Shown here: one piece after another, positions 35,066-44,542 of the stretch
How the letters are laid out: each line of letters begins with the position of its first letter
Numbering within the stretch: position 1 is the first letter of the stretch
Source: Botryobacter ruber
GTDB taxonomy: Bacteria > Bacteroidota > Bacteroidia > Cytophagales > Hymenobacteraceae
Direction: 5' to 3'
Assembly: GCF_003347595.2 (NCBI RefSeq)
Contig: NZ_QCZK02000035.1
Location: forward strand, 62,001-126,000
Length of the DNA: 64,000 bases
Made by a program: the position numbers and the translations under genes
The notes under the pieces: model-generated
The model's database searches: none
What the model was told of the DNA's origin: nothing
The model's input: only the letters and a program-made list of their open reading frames with translations

Positions 35066-36280
35066 TTAAGGCAATTTAGTTGCTGCCTGTAGTACTGCCT
35101 CGAAAGCCGGTTTAGGCTGGTAGTTGCGGTCGAACAGCATAGGATAGCTGGTGCGTCCTCTCATGGGCCAGTTGTTGAGCCAGGAGTCGCGGTCGGTTAC
35201 ACCCCAGAAGGTGACACGGCTGATTTTGTCGCGGTGCTTGCGGAACAGCGTAAATATTTCGGCGTAGCGTGCCGTCAGTTGCTGCTGTTGCTCTTCCGGA
35301 AGCCCGGTGGTGTAGAGGTTGTATTTTTCGTCGAACTCAAAGGTGGCATCGATGTCGGCGCCCTGCCGGTTGCTTGGGTTAGGCAGTACGTCGATGTCCA
35401 GTTCAGTAATCATTACGTTCACGCCAAGGTCAGCAAACTTAACAATACTTTCTTCTATCTGCTGCAGCGTAGGTTTGTCGGGCTGCACGCCCCAGTGCCC
35501 CTGCATGCCGATGCCGTGCACTTTAATGCCTTTTTCCTGCAGGCTGCGCACCAGCCGGATGGCGCCGTCGCGCTTGGCCGGTTTCCACATGTTGTAGTCG
35601 TTGTAATAGAGTTCTGCCTCCGGGTCGGCTTTATGGGCGAATTCAAATGCCTTCTGTATAAAGTCTTCGCCTATGATCTTGTACCATTTGCTCTGGCGCA
35701 TGGTGCCATCATCGTTAAGGGCTTCGTTTACCACATCCCAGCCATGGATTTTGCCTTTATAGCGTCCTACAACTGTATTGATGTGCTCTTCCATGCGTTT
35801 AAGCAGCACCTCCCGCGTCACGGGGTTACCTTTCTCATCTTCGAATACCCAGTTCGGCGTCTGGTTATGCCATACCAGTGTGTGCCCTACCACAAACATG
35901 TTGTGTTGCTGTCCTAGCGCCACATAACTGTCGGCAGGCTGGAAGTTGTAGGTGTCAGGCTTTGGATGGATTGAACCCCATTTCAACAGGTTTTCCGGGC
36001 TAATGCTGTTGAAGTGTTTTGCCAGTATTTCGGCAGCTTTGGAGTCTCTTCCAAATGCCTGTCCGGTGTTTAGGGCAGCGCCAATATAGAAGTCGCCTTT
36101 GTAGGCCTCTTTTAAAGATTTTTGCGCTGTTGCAGTTGGGGCCTGTGTTGTTATTGCCTGTTCTGCTGGGGTTATGCCGGCTGTTGCCTGATCCGGAGGG
36201 GCTTGTTTGGAGTCAATGCAGGCAGTTGCGAAGCAGGCAAATGCCAACGTTTGCATTATGAAAGCTTTTGTTAGGTTCAT
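35066..36280 (-). CDS. GH10 endo-xylanase lipoprotein
   Basis: Single-domain GH10 xylanase of 404 residues. The lipoprotein signal ends FATAC (Cys21), followed by a Gln/Ala/Thr-rich linker (about 26-53). The barrel covers about 55-400: SPENLLKWGSIHP, VVGHTLVWHNQTPNWVF, acid/base Glu186 in WDVVNEALND, YYNDYN, and nucleophile Glu293 in MITELDID. Unlike the GH10 at 22733 it has no CBM or T9SS tail and is lipid-anchored. The anchor could place it on the surface or in the periplasm to trim imported oligosaccharides. It lies between an SDR terminator and the sugar porter. Confidence 0.95.
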   Translation of the reverse strand: MNLTKAFIMQTLAFACFATACIDSKQAPPDQATAGITPAEQAITTQAPTATAQKSLKEAYKGDFYIGAALNTGQAFGRDSKAAEILAKHFNSISPENLLKWGSIHPKPDTYNFQPADSYVALGQQHNMFVVGHTLVWHNQTPNWVFEDEKGNPVTREVLLKRMEEHINTVVGRYKGKIHGWDVVNEALNDDGTMRQSKWYKIIGEDFIQKAFEFAHKADPEAELYYNDYNMWKPAKRDGAIRLVRSLQEKGIKVHGIGMQGHWGVQPDKPTLQQIEESIVKFADLGVNVMITELDIDVLPNPSNRQGADIDATFEFDEKYNLYTTGLPEEQQQQLTARYAEIFTLFRKHRDKISRVTFWGVTDRDSWLNNWPMRGRTSYPMLFDRNYQPKPAFEAVLQAATKLP

Positions 36281-36447
36281 CTACTTTTTTGGTTGATGTT
36301 GTTAAATAAGTTTATAAGATGATGTTGTTTGCTGCAATTATCTAAGGATTGACCAGGGTACCTGCCCTGCGATAGCTCCCCTGGAGAACTGGTAGCGCTC
36401 CGGGGGGGTAATTGTTAATACGAACTACCGTTTGTTTATTTTATTCG

Positions 36448-36492
36448 AAAAACTACCTCTTCCTTTCAGCAGTACTTAACAGGAAGAGGTAG
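36448..36492 (-). terminator. Terminator after the SDR gene
   Basis: On the minus strand, 12-base perfect stem (36481-36492 with 36453-36464), 16-base loop, then TTTTT. It separates the GH67-SDR unit from the GH10-porter unit. Confidence 0.9.
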
Positions 36493-36500
36493 GATAAATA

Positions 36501-37259
36501 TTAGAATCCGATCGAGTTGCCGCCGTCTACCGGCAGCACCGTGCCGGTTACGTATTTGGCAGCTTGTGTGGCGTAAAAATAAACGGCTTCGGCTACATCG
36601 GCTGGTTCGCCAAGTTTACCCATTGGGGTGCGGGACAACACTTTGTTTTTGCGTTCCGGATCGTTGTTAAGGGCTTTGGCAGACATGTCGGTAGCAATAA
36701 AGCCAGGCGCCACACAGTTCACCCGAATGCCCATCGGCGATAGTTCTACTGCCATCGCTTTGGTCATGCCTTCGATACCGGTTTTGGCGGCTGTATAAGA
36801 AATAACTTTCGGAATGCCGTACTGCGCTGCCATGGAGCTGATGTTAACGATACTTCCGTTTCCCTGCTCCACCATCACCTTCACAACTTCACGGCTTAAA
36901 CTGAATACCGCTGTCAGGTTTGTCATGATCACGTTCTGGAAATCTTCGTCGGTAACATCCATAAAAGGCTTCTTTTGATTGATGCCGGCATTGTTCACCA
37001 GGATATCTATTTTGCCGAAGCGTTCTGCAATTTCGGCTACCAGTTTCGGAATTTCGGCCAGGTTGCTCAGGTCGCAAACAATGTAGGTGGCGTATTCTCC
37101 GAACGCCTGCGTTGCTGCCTGCAGCTTTTCCTCGTTTCTGCCGATGATGATGGTCCGGATATTATTTTTTACAAATTTTTCAGCAATAGCATAGCCTAAT
37201 CCTGATGCTCCTCCGGTTACGATGGCAACCGGAGATGCTGCGGTTGAATAATTACTCAT
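36501..37259 (-). CDS. SDR oxidoreductase, candidate fructuronate reductase (UxuB-like role)
   Basis: Cytosolic short-chain dehydrogenase of 252 residues. It shows the cofactor motif TGGASGLG (about 16-23), NNAG, the catalytic Ser in NISSMAAQYG with YTAAK, and the C-terminal DGGNSIGF. The stop of GH67 upstream is 23 bases from its... start codon side, so the two form one minus-strand unit. In Bacillus subtilis the D-mannonate oxidoreductase UxuB is also an SDR. Placement beside an alpha-glucuronidase, with uxuA in the same locus, makes fructuronate-to-mannonate reduction plausible. Fatty-acid FabG, gluconate 5-dehydrogenase or KduD-like activities are alternatives. The family is clear and the substrate is inferred. 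Confidence 0.85.
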   Translation of the reverse strand: MSNYSTAASPVAIVTGGASGLGYAIAEKFVKNNIRTIIIGRNEEKLQAATQAFGEYATYIVCDLSNLAEIPKLVAEIAERFGKIDILVNNAGINQKKPFMDVTDEDFQNVIMTNLTAVFSLSREVVKVMVEQGNGSIVNISSMAAQYGIPKVISYTAAKTGIEGMTKAMAVELSPMGIRVNCVAPGFIATDMSAKALNNDPERKNKVLSRTPMGKLGEPADVAEAVYFYATQAAKYVTGTVLPVDGGNSIGF

Positions 37260-37282
37260 GTTAAATTTTATAGAAAGAATTT

Positions 37283-39436
37283 TTAAATACCGGGTACAAA
37301 TTTTGGATCAAGTTTCATGTAATAATCCAGCGTGTGGGCAGGCTGCTCCACGCCTTGCGGGATGGGCCGCTTCGAGAAAGTCTGGAAGTAAAGCAGGCAG
37401 GCATCGCGCCACCAAACGGCTTCTTTTTCCTGAATCCGAAGCAGTGATTTAGTATGCTCAAAGCGCTCTGCGTCTACATGGTCTTCTACGGTTGCCCAGG
37501 TTTTCTGCATCTGGCGCACCCCGTCTACGCCCGCCTGGTACCGGAGGCACAGTTCATCCCACAGTTTTCTGCCGGAATTTGTTTTAAAATCCCAGCTGAC
37601 ATGGTGGAACCACAGGAGGTACTTTTCCGGGCAATTCTTCAGGCTGGCAAACTGTTTCTCTACCGGCGGGAAATACTGCGCTACGGCGTTGCTGCCTGTT
37701 TTGGTACGGTCGAATCCTATTCCCTTTTCATCGGCACGGTGGTAGTAAACAGAGGTCCAGTCGGCGCGGTGCTTGTCTTTAATCCAGGGGCTGGGGCCGT
37801 AGTGGTGCGACCAGCCCATGATGTGGTGCAGGCCAAGCGGTGTCATGTAGTTTACAACCGTTTCGTGCGAGGCAAGCATCATGTCTTTTACCGGATTCAC
37901 GAAAGCAGGATTTCCGGTAAAGGTCATCCGGAGCCATTCGTCGGCTATTTCTTCAGAGGAGAGGGTGTGGTTCCAGGCAAGCCGCCCGAAGGCATACCAG
38001 TTAGACTGTCCGAAGAGGTGGCCGGTCCAGTTGCGGTCTGTGCCGATGTTGGCTACGCCTGCCACGCCCGTGAGCTGGTGGTTGTCGAGGGTGCCATCTA
38101 CAACTTTGGCTACGGTAGAACCTTTGCCCTTGGCATAGGTATCGGCTTCTAGCGTTTCTTTATACATAGGGGAGAGGTAGGCGAGGGTGGTGCCTTGCCC
38201 CAGGTACTCCTGTGTAATCTGGAACTCCATCATGAGCGGTGTTTTGGGCATGGCGCCGAACAGTGGGTGGAACGGCTCGCGCGGCTGGAAGTCGATGGCG
38301 CCATTCTTTACCTGCACCAGCACGTTCTTGCGGAAGGTACCATCCAGCGGCTTGAACTCGTTGTAGGCTTGTTTTGCCCGGTCGTCCGGCTCTTTGTCGT
38401 CGTACACAAAGGCCCGCCACATCACAATGCCACCCTTTGGCCCAACAGCATCGGCCAGCATGTTGGCGCCGTCGGCATGGTTGCGGCCGTAGTTCTGCGG
38501 GCCCGGTTGTCCTTCCGAATTTGCTTTCACCAGGAAGCCGCCGAAGTCGGGAACGTAGGAGTAGATTTCTTCCGCCTTTTTTTTCCACCACGCCTGCACG
38601 GCCGGGTCGAGCGGATCGGCGGTTTTAAGCCCTCCAATTTCGATGGGGGCGCTGAAGCGGGCGGTCAGGTAAACTTTAAGGCCATACGGTCTGAAGGCAT
38701 CTGCCAGGGCAGCTACTTTCACCAGGTAATCTTTGGTTAGCACCAGGGCATTGGCATTTACATTGGTGAGCACCGTGCCATTGATGCCGATGGAGGCGTT
38801 GGCGCGGGCATAGTCAATGTAGCGCTGGTCGATGTAGTCGGGCAGCCTGTGCCAGTCCCAGAGCGAGAAGCCGGAGTAGCCGCGCTCCACGGTACGGTCG
38901 AGGTTGTCCCAGTGGTTGAGCACGCGGTGCTTTACTTTAGGGGCGCTGCTGAGCGAAAGGTTGCTTATGTCTTGCTGGGTTTGCAGCAAACGCAGGAAAT
39001 GAAAGCTGCCGTAAAGCACCCCAATATCGGTATTGGCGGCAATGACCGTACTTTTTCTGCCATTGGCATTGGTTGTTAAAAGCAGATACCCTTCCTCGCC
39101 CAAAGACTTTAGTTTTTCGCTAATGTTGAGAGAGCTTATCAGACTGGAAGAGGCAGGCGTGCCAGCTATAACTGTTCCGTTCTGAGTTAGTTGCTTTACT
39201 TCCGGAACTTCTTTGCCCAGTAAACCACTCAGGCCATTGCTCAACTCTTTTTTTGCTGCAATAAGCGTTGGAGAGGTCCCCTCTACCCATAGCCCGGTTA
39301 CTGTTTGCTGGTATTGCTGTAGTTTGGCAGCATCCTGCATTCTATCGTAGCGCTGCCAGAGCCTGTAGCCATCGTCAGCCTGTAGCGGGTGTATGAGCCA
39401 AAGCAAGCAAACAAGAAGAAAACATAATTTCTGCAT
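37283..39436 (-). CDS. GH67 alpha-glucuronidase
   Basis: Removes (methyl)glucuronate from the non-reducing end of short xylo-oligosaccharides. The 717 residues have a signal peptide ending HPLQA, an N-terminal beta domain, and the GH67 barrel with all catalytic segments. Acid Glu308 is in LVKANSEGQPGP, and the two general bases are Asp382 (NGAIDFQPREP) and Glu410 (EFQITQEYLG). RWLDNWDN-type KHRVLNHWDNLDRTVERGYSG and the C-terminal WFHHVSWDF also fit. Length is normal. It is 66 bases downstream of lacI and 23 bases before the SDR gene. With the two GH115 enzymes it is the third alpha-glucuronidase of the locus. Confidence 0.96.
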   Translation of the reverse strand: MQKLCFLLVCLLWLIHPLQADDGYRLWQRYDRMQDAAKLQQYQQTVTGLWVEGTSPTLIAAKKELSNGLSGLLGKEVPEVKQLTQNGTVIAGTPASSSLISSLNISEKLKSLGEEGYLLLTTNANGRKSTVIAANTDIGVLYGSFHFLRLLQTQQDISNLSLSSAPKVKHRVLNHWDNLDRTVERGYSGFSLWDWHRLPDYIDQRYIDYARANASIGINGTVLTNVNANALVLTKDYLVKVAALADAFRPYGLKVYLTARFSAPIEIGGLKTADPLDPAVQAWWKKKAEEIYSYVPDFGGFLVKANSEGQPGPQNYGRNHADGANMLADAVGPKGGIVMWRAFVYDDKEPDDRAKQAYNEFKPLDGTFRKNVLVQVKNGAIDFQPREPFHPLFGAMPKTPLMMEFQITQEYLGQGTTLAYLSPMYKETLEADTYAKGKGSTVAKVVDGTLDNHQLTGVAGVANIGTDRNWTGHLFGQSNWYAFGRLAWNHTLSSEEIADEWLRMTFTGNPAFVNPVKDMMLASHETVVNYMTPLGLHHIMGWSHHYGPSPWIKDKHRADWTSVYYHRADEKGIGFDRTKTGSNAVAQYFPPVEKQFASLKNCPEKYLLWFHHVSWDFKTNSGRKLWDELCLRYQAGVDGVRQMQKTWATVEDHVDAERFEHTKSLLRIQEKEAVWWRDACLLYFQTFSKRPIPQGVEQPAHTLDYYMKLDPKFVPGI

Positions 39437-39502
39437 CTTTATTCGTTTTAAATTGGAGTAGATACTTTAATACTAACTAAAAGGTATTACAACGCTGTTG
39501 GA

Positions 39503-40534
39503 TCATCTTTTTAAGGATGAATCCCTGATCATCAATTCCGTTTTCAGAACAATAGTATCAGTAATAAATGTATTCAGCCATCCGTTTAGGTTATTTATCA
39601 GCACAAGTAGATTTTTTGCTGCTACTTCTCCCATTTCCTTGCCTGAATAGTCTATAGTAGTTAGGTTTGGTTCTGTTACTTCTGATATGGGTTCATTATC
39701 AAATCCAACGATGGCTATATCGTCAGGAATCTTGATCCCCGCTTTTTTCAGTCTGGCCATACAGCTTGCGGCGCAGGTATCGTTCGACACAAAGATGCCG
39801 TCAGGTAGCTGCTCGAGTTTCAAAATTTGCTCTGCTGCTTCTGTGCCTGCCTGCTGGCTGAGGTTATTGACGATTATGTTGTTCTCGTTAAATGGAATAT
39901 CATGATCGATATGCGCGTACTTGTAGCCTTTCAGCCTGTCGGAATAAACATTCCGGTTCAGGTTACCTGTAATATGGATAATGTTCCGGCAGCCCTGCTC
40001 TAGCAGGTGTGTCGTAGCTTTATAAGCTGCCTGTAAATTGTCGATCACAATGCACAGGCATTTTTTATGTTCCATTACCCCTTCAAAAAAGATAACCGGA
40101 ATGTCGTTTTCTAAAAATGGCAGGAAGTGCTCAATATCTTTTGTTTCGTAAGAGAGCGACACCAGCAAACCATCGACCCTGCTGTCAAACATAACCTTTG
40201 CATTCAGGATTTCTTTTTCCAGTGAATCCTGCGTCTGGCTTAACAAAAGCTTGTAACCTGCTTCAGCTGTAATTGTTTCTATTCCTGCTACAATTGAGTT
40301 TCTGATATAGCTGTTTAACTCGGGCAGTATCAAACCAATGGTGCTGGTCTTTTGGTAAGCTATTAAATTGTTTGTAACTAAGTTCGATTTATAACCTAAC
40401 GAAAAAGCTGTAGCCAATATCACTTCCCTCGTTTTCTCATTAACTGCCGGATGGTCGTTTAACGCCCTGCTTACGGTGGCAGGTGAAATTCCCAGGCATT
40501 TGGCTATATCATAAATCGTTATTGCTTTACTCAT
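39503..40534 (-). CDS. LacI-family transcription regulator (first)
   Basis: DNA-binding sugar-responsive regulator of 343 residues. The LacI helix-turn-helix is at the N-terminus (ITIYDIAKCLGISPATVSRALNDHPAV) and a periplasmic-binding-like effector domain follows (about 60-335). It precedes GH67 and the SDR on the same strand and is probably autoregulated through palindromes at 40557-40570 and 40771-40782. Its middle section is nearly identical to the LacI protein at 51552, while the DNA-binding and C-terminal parts differ more. Effector is unknown; a glucuronate or xylose derivative would fit the locus. Confidence 0.94.
   Translation of the reverse strand: MSKAITIYDIAKCLGISPATVSRALNDHPAVNEKTREVILATAFSLGYKSNLVTNNLIAYQKTSTIGLILPELNSYIRNSIVAGIETITAEAGYKLLLSQTQDSLEKEILNAKVMFDSRVDGLLVSLSYETKDIEHFLPFLENDIPVIFFEGVMEHKKCLCIVIDNLQAAYKATTHLLEQGCRNIIHITGNLNRNVYSDRLKGYKYAHIDHDIPFNENNIIVNNLSQQAGTEAAEQILKLEQLPDGIFVSNDTCAASCMARLKKAGIKIPDDIAIVGFDNEPISEVTEPNLTTIDYSGKEMGEVAAKNLLVLINNLNGWLNTFITDTIVLKTELMIRDSSLKR
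39738..39871 (-). repeat. LacI core segment shared with second lacI
   Basis: These 134 bases match 52212-52345 (opposite strand) with two mismatches, one of them synonymous at a Pro codon. Confidence 0.9.
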
Positions 40535-40556
40535 TTACAGCATGCCATTAAATATT

Positions 40557-40570
40557 TGAAACCGATTTCA
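40557..40570. promoter_or_regulatory. LacI-type operator before first lacI
   Basis: Palindrome TGAAACCGATTTCA 23 bases upstream of the lacI ATG, suited to autorepression. Confidence 0.7.
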
Positions 40571-40770
40571 TGTGTGGTTTATGTTTCTTTTGTTTTTACG
40601 CTATCCGTTCTCCCTGTTCCTAAGTTGTTCTTTTGTTATTTCTACAAAAGTATATACCTGAAGCAAGATGAAGCATTGTGTAAGGTGGCTCCAGGTAGCC
40701 TGCGCTAAGCCTGTCTGCTTCTGAAAGAGAATGTTTTTCTGATTGAACAAAAAAGCTTGAGATGATTTCT

Positions 40771-40782
40771 GCAATCGGTTGT
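40771..40782. promoter_or_regulatory. Second LacI-type operator upstream of first lacI
   Basis: GCAATCGGTTGT, one base from the common core, 237 bases upstream of the ATG. Two spaced sites could allow looping. Confidence 0.65.
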
Positions 40783-41023
40783 AATATTCGAAAATTTTTT
40801 CCATGTTTACAACTCAAATAAGCAGGTTGTCCTAACTTCTTTTAAAAAAACCTTCCTGTAATACCTTGAGAGCTTTTTTGAGCGCCGGATTTGTGCGGAG
40901 GTGGTTTTTGGGTTGATGAAAAAATAACGAATGGTAGTTTATGTTCTTCCATTGTCGGATATAATAATTGCTGCTTACCCCTTTTAGTTAAATAAGTTAT
41001 ACAAATCAAAAATTCTAAGGCCT

Positions 41024-41267
41024 ATGCAGGAGGTTACTTTTGATGTTTACCCAAATCCTGTTTCAAACGGCAAATTCGTGGTAAACAGCCTGGAAAGAAT
41101 CGACAAGGTGACTGACGGTAATTGATGGAAAAGGAGTTGTTGTTAAGGAATTTGCGCAAATAAACCGGTCCTCGTCCGAGTTTAATTTAAACGTGAAACC
41201 AGGATTGTATATCCTTCAGATACATAACGGAGAAACATTCTCTTCCTGAAAGGTTGTAGTGAATTAA
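41024..41267 (+). pseudogene. Decayed T9SS C-terminal sorting domain
   Basis: One frame reads VTFDVYPNPVSNGKFVVNS, the start of a Por-secretion tail, then stops. After a one-base shift it continues VIDGKGVVVKEFA ... LNVKPGLYILQIHNGE and reaches TFSS, a stop, then KVVVN. The order and spacing match the tail of the GH10 at 22733. A frameshift and an in-frame stop show it is dead. It is the last about 80 residues of a secreted protein whose body has been lost. Confidence 0.85.
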
Positions 41268-41326
41268 CCGGTTTTTCCTCTGTGAAGGATTATTTCGTAA
41301 TACCATGTTTCAAAATTTTTATCATC

Positions 41327-41350
41327 TGAGGCTATGGTAACCGGTGCAGC
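41327..41350 (+). repeat. R1 dispersed element, copy l
   Basis: Most diverged copy: GAG-GCT-ATG-GTA-ACC-GGT-GCA-GC followed by AGATAAAAAAA. The peptide phase (AMVTGAA) survives the base changes. Confidence 0.65.
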
Positions 41351-41455
41351 AGATAAAAAAATGCAATTGTGCCAGAAGTAAGTTATGAAATATGGGTAAG
41401 TGGGTGGCAGGGGTTGCTGCTCACCTGCCTCTTTCTTTCAGGGCTGTTTAACCTG

Positions 41456-41469
41456 GTAAGCGGTTGTAA
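41456..41469. promoter_or_regulatory. Possible LacI-type operator before GH2
   Basis: GTAAGCGGTTGTAA matches 11 of 14 positions of GCAATCGGTTGCAA. It lies about 260 bases before the GH2 start. Confidence 0.35.
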
Positions 41470-41590
41470 TAGCTCCGGATAATTTACATTTTTGTACTTA
41501 AACGTGCTCATACATTAAGCATCAGGCTGTGCATGAACTACAGGTCGCTCCTGCTTTGCCTCGTACACTGGTTGTAACAATAGCTTAGGG

Positions 41591-41616
41591 AGCAGCGCCT
41601 GTGGTGGCAGGTGCAG
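41591..41616 (+). repeat. R1 dispersed element, copy m
   Basis: AGCAGCGCCT-GTG-GTGGCAGGTGCAG, 110 bases before the GH2 start. Confidence 0.85.
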
Positions 41617-41726
41617 AAAACCTGGCAGCCTATGTAAAGCTGTTTTTTTTGTTCCGGCAAAAATAGCAAGCAGTGGAAAGTGTTGCTTTACACGGAATAA
41701 TAATTGGTTACACAATATACATTCAA

Positions 41727-44522
41727 ATGAGTTTAAAAATCCCAAAGTGCCCTCATCTGGTAATAACTTTTTTCCTGTGTTTTATACTTCTTCAGTCGTA
41801 CCAGCTTTACGCGCAGCAAAAAGCAAGTGCTTCGAATAAAAAAAGTGTAGCTGCAGGTGCAAACAGGACCGCCCGGGAACGCATACTGATTAACGATGGC
41901 TGGAAATTTTATAAATACAATTCAGCTGCGGATGCCGATTCCCTGATTTATGATTTGCGCCCGGAGGTTAAAGAGGACAACGATGCCAGGCCCGCCGACG
42001 CGAGACCAACCGAAGCAGTGGCGGTGGCAGCTACCAAAGCCGTTTTAAAACCGTGGATTCTGCCAACGGGCAACGCATTCCTGAAAGACCCCGCCAACCG
42101 TTACACCCGTCCGGAGGGGAATCCGGGAAATAATTTTCCGTTTGTGCAGTCCGGCTTTAACGATGGGGCCTGGGAGAAGGTGGATCTGCCGCACGACTGG
42201 GCTATCGAAGGTCCATTCTACAAAGGCTGGAACACTGAGATAGGAGGAGGCATGGGCCGCCTGCCGGTGCATGGGGTGGCCTGGTACCGCAGGAAGCTGG
42301 AGATACCGGCTTCCGACGCGGGCAAATCTGTTTTTCTGGATGTGGATGGCGCCATGTCCTACGCCATGGTTTGGCTGAACGGGCAGCTGGTGGGCGGCTG
42401 GCCGAATGGCTACACTTCCTGGCGCGTCGACCTCACCCCGTATATCAAACCAGGCGGTCAGAACCAGCTGGCCATTCGCCTCGACAACCCGCCAAGTTCC
42501 TCCCGCTGGTACCCGGGTGCCGGCATCTACCGCAATGTCTGGCTAACCAAGACCAATCCGGTGCACGTGGGGCAGTGGGGTACGGTTGTGACCACTTCCA
42601 AGGTTTCAAAGGCTGCTGCAACAGTAGACTTAAAAGTGACGGTGGATAATGACGCCACTTCAGATCAAAACATTGAGGTTGCCACGGAAATTTACGCGCT
42701 GGATGCCAATGGTAAGAAAGCGGGTAAGCCTGTCGCAAAGATACATCCTGCCAAAGCAGCCGTTAAGGCAAAGAATAGTGAAACTATTTCTGGTTCCGTA
42801 ACTATCCCCAACCCGAAACTGTGGGGGCCGCCGCCAACACAAACCCCAAACCGCTATGTAGCCGTTACCACTGTTGCTGTGCAGGGCAAACCCCTGGATG
42901 TGTACGAAACGCCCTTCGGAATCCGCGATTTGCGCTTCGATGCTGAAAAAGGCATCTTCGTGAACGGCGAGCGCATTTACATACAAGGGGTAAACCAGCA
43001 TCACGACCTGGGGGCTTTAGGGGCCGCGTTTAACGAGCGTGCCGCCGAGCGCCAGCTGGAGATGCTCCGCGACATGGGCTGCAATGCCATCCGGATGGCC
43101 CACAACCCGCCTGCTCCCGAGCTGCTGGAGCTCACTGACCGGATGGGCTTTCTGGTAGTGGACGAGCAGTTCGATGCCTGGGAGCTGAAAAAGCCGCCGC
43201 TCGATTTCCACCTCATCTTCCCCGACTGGCACGAGCAGGACCTGCGCGCCTTGGTTCGCCGCGACCGCAACCACCCTTCCGTTATCATGTGGAGCTTCGG
43301 CAATGAAGTAGGGGAGCAGTATACCGATGAGGAGGGAGCAAAAGTAGCCAGGCGGCTGAACGCGATCGTAAAGGAAGAGGATACCACCCGCCCGACCACC
43401 GTCTCGATGAATTATGCCAAACCCCACATGCCGCTTCCGGCAGTCGTAGACATAATCAGCCTCAATTACCAGGGCGAAGGAATCCGCGATGCACCCGCCT
43501 ATGCCGGTTTAAAGGGAATTCGAACTTCCCCGCTGTACCCTGCCTTCCACGATAAGTTTCCTGATAAGGTCATTCTCAGCAGCGAAAATGCAGCAGCCAT
43601 CAGCTCCCGTGGCGAGTACCTGTTCCCGGTTACGGACGGTATCAGCTCACCCGTGAAAGAGGGACTGGGCGGCGACCCCAAAAGCATTCAGGTCAGTGCC
43701 TACGAATTATATTCGGTGGATTTCGGGTCTTCGGCCGACAAGGTGTTTGCCTCCCTGGAAAAGCACCCCTACGTGGCTGGCGGATTTGTGTGGAGCGGCT
43801 GGGATTACCTCGGTGAGCCAACGCCTTACTACCTGGCCCGCAGTTCTTATTTCGGAATTATCGACCTGGCCGGCTTTAAAAAAGACCGTTACTACCTCTA
43901 CCAGTCACACTGGCGCCCTGAGCTGCCTATGGCGCACCTCCTGCCGCACTGGAACTGGACCGACCGGGTGGGGCAGGTAACGCCGGTACACGTGTTCACC
44001 TCCGGCGACGAAGCGGAACTGTTCCTCAATGGAAAATCGCTTGGACGGAAGAAAAAAGGCCAGTACGAGTACCGCCTGCGCTGGGACGATGTGCAATACA
44101 CGCCGGGAGAGCTGAAAGTAGTAGCTTATAAAAATGGGAAGAAATGGGCAGAGGATGTGGTGAAGACTACAGGAGAAGCGCAGAAGCTTCAGCTCTCTGC
44201 CGACCGCGCTACAATCCAGGCCGAAGGGCAGGACCTGTCGTTTGTGACCGTGCGTGTAGCCGATAAAAGTGGGCTGACGGTGCCAGACGCCAAAAATGCA
44301 CTTCGGTTTTCGGTTGAGGGTCCGGGCGAAATTGTGGCAACGGACAATGGCGATGCGACGAACCTGGTGCCTTTTCCTTCGCACGAGCGCGATGCATTTA
44401 ATGGCCTCTGCCTTGTGGTTGTTCGCGCAAAGCCCGGCCAGAAAGGAACTATCAGGTTAAAAGCAGAAGCTGCCGGTTTGGAAGCGGGTACAGTTGCATT
44501 GAAAAGTGTCGGCGGGAAGTAA
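41727..44522 (+). CDS. GH2 beta-galactosidase-type glycosidase
   Basis: Exo-glycosidase of 931 residues from the ATG at 41727 (signal peptide ending YQLYAQ; an upstream ATG at 41673 adds 18 residues before it). An unusual Ala/Asp/Pro-rich segment (about 65-110) precedes the sugar-binding domain (WEKVDLPHDWAIEGP, YRRKLEIP, SSRWYPGAGIYRNVW). The Ig-like and barrel domains carry GVNQHHDLGALG, MAHNPPAPELLEL, acid/base Glu527 (SFGNEVGEQ) and nucleophile Glu620 (SSENAAA). A DUF4982-like and an Ig-like domain close the protein. GH2 also includes glucuronidases and mannosidases; for complex xylan a beta-galactosidase removing capping galactose is plausible. Confidence 0.9.
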   Translation: MSLKIPKCPHLVITFFLCFILLQSYQLYAQQKASASNKKSVAAGANRTARERILINDGWKFYKYNSAADADSLIYDLRPEVKEDNDARPADARPTEAVAVAATKAVLKPWILPTGNAFLKDPANRYTRPEGNPGNNFPFVQSGFNDGAWEKVDLPHDWAIEGPFYKGWNTEIGGGMGRLPVHGVAWYRRKLEIPASDAGKSVFLDVDGAMSYAMVWLNGQLVGGWPNGYTSWRVDLTPYIKPGGQNQLAIRLDNPPSSSRWYPGAGIYRNVWLTKTNPVHVGQWGTVVTTSKVSKAAATVDLKVTVDNDATSDQNIEVATEIYALDANGKKAGKPVAKIHPAKAAVKAKNSETISGSVTIPNPKLWGPPPTQTPNRYVAVTTVAVQGKPLDVYETPFGIRDLRFDAEKGIFVNGERIYIQGVNQHHDLGALGAAFNERAAERQLEMLRDMGCNAIRMAHNPPAPELLELTDRMGFLVVDEQFDAWELKKPPLDFHLIFPDWHEQDLRALVRRDRNHPSVIMWSFGNEVGEQYTDEEGAKVARRLNAIVKEEDTTRPTTVSMNYAKPHMPLPAVVDIISLNYQGEGIRDAPAYAGLKGIRTSPLYPAFHDKFPDKVILSSENAAAISSRGEYLFPVTDGISSPVKEGLGGDPKSIQVSAYELYSVDFGSSADKVFASLEKHPYVAGGFVWSGWDYLGEPTPYYLARSSYFGIIDLAGFKKDRYYLYQSHWRPELPMAHLLPHWNWTDRVGQVTPVHVFTSGDEAELFLNGKSLGRKKKGQYEYRLRWDDVQYTPGELKVVAYKNGKKWAEDVVKTTGEAQKLQLSADRATIQAEGQDLSFVTVRVADKSGLTVPDAKNALRFSVEGPGEIVATDNGDATNLVPFPSHERDAFNGLCLVVVRAKPGQKGTIRLKAEAAGLEAGTVALKSVGGK

Positions 44523-44542
44523 GGGTACAGGCAGCGTTACGT

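Larger units (their letters stand above)
40535..41726. other. 1.2-kb spacer with operators, gene remnant and two R1 copies
   Basis: No intact gene. From left to right it holds two operators, an AT-rich stretch, a decayed T9SS tail (41024-41267), R1 copy l, a possible operator at 41456 and R1 copy m. Confidence 0.6.
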
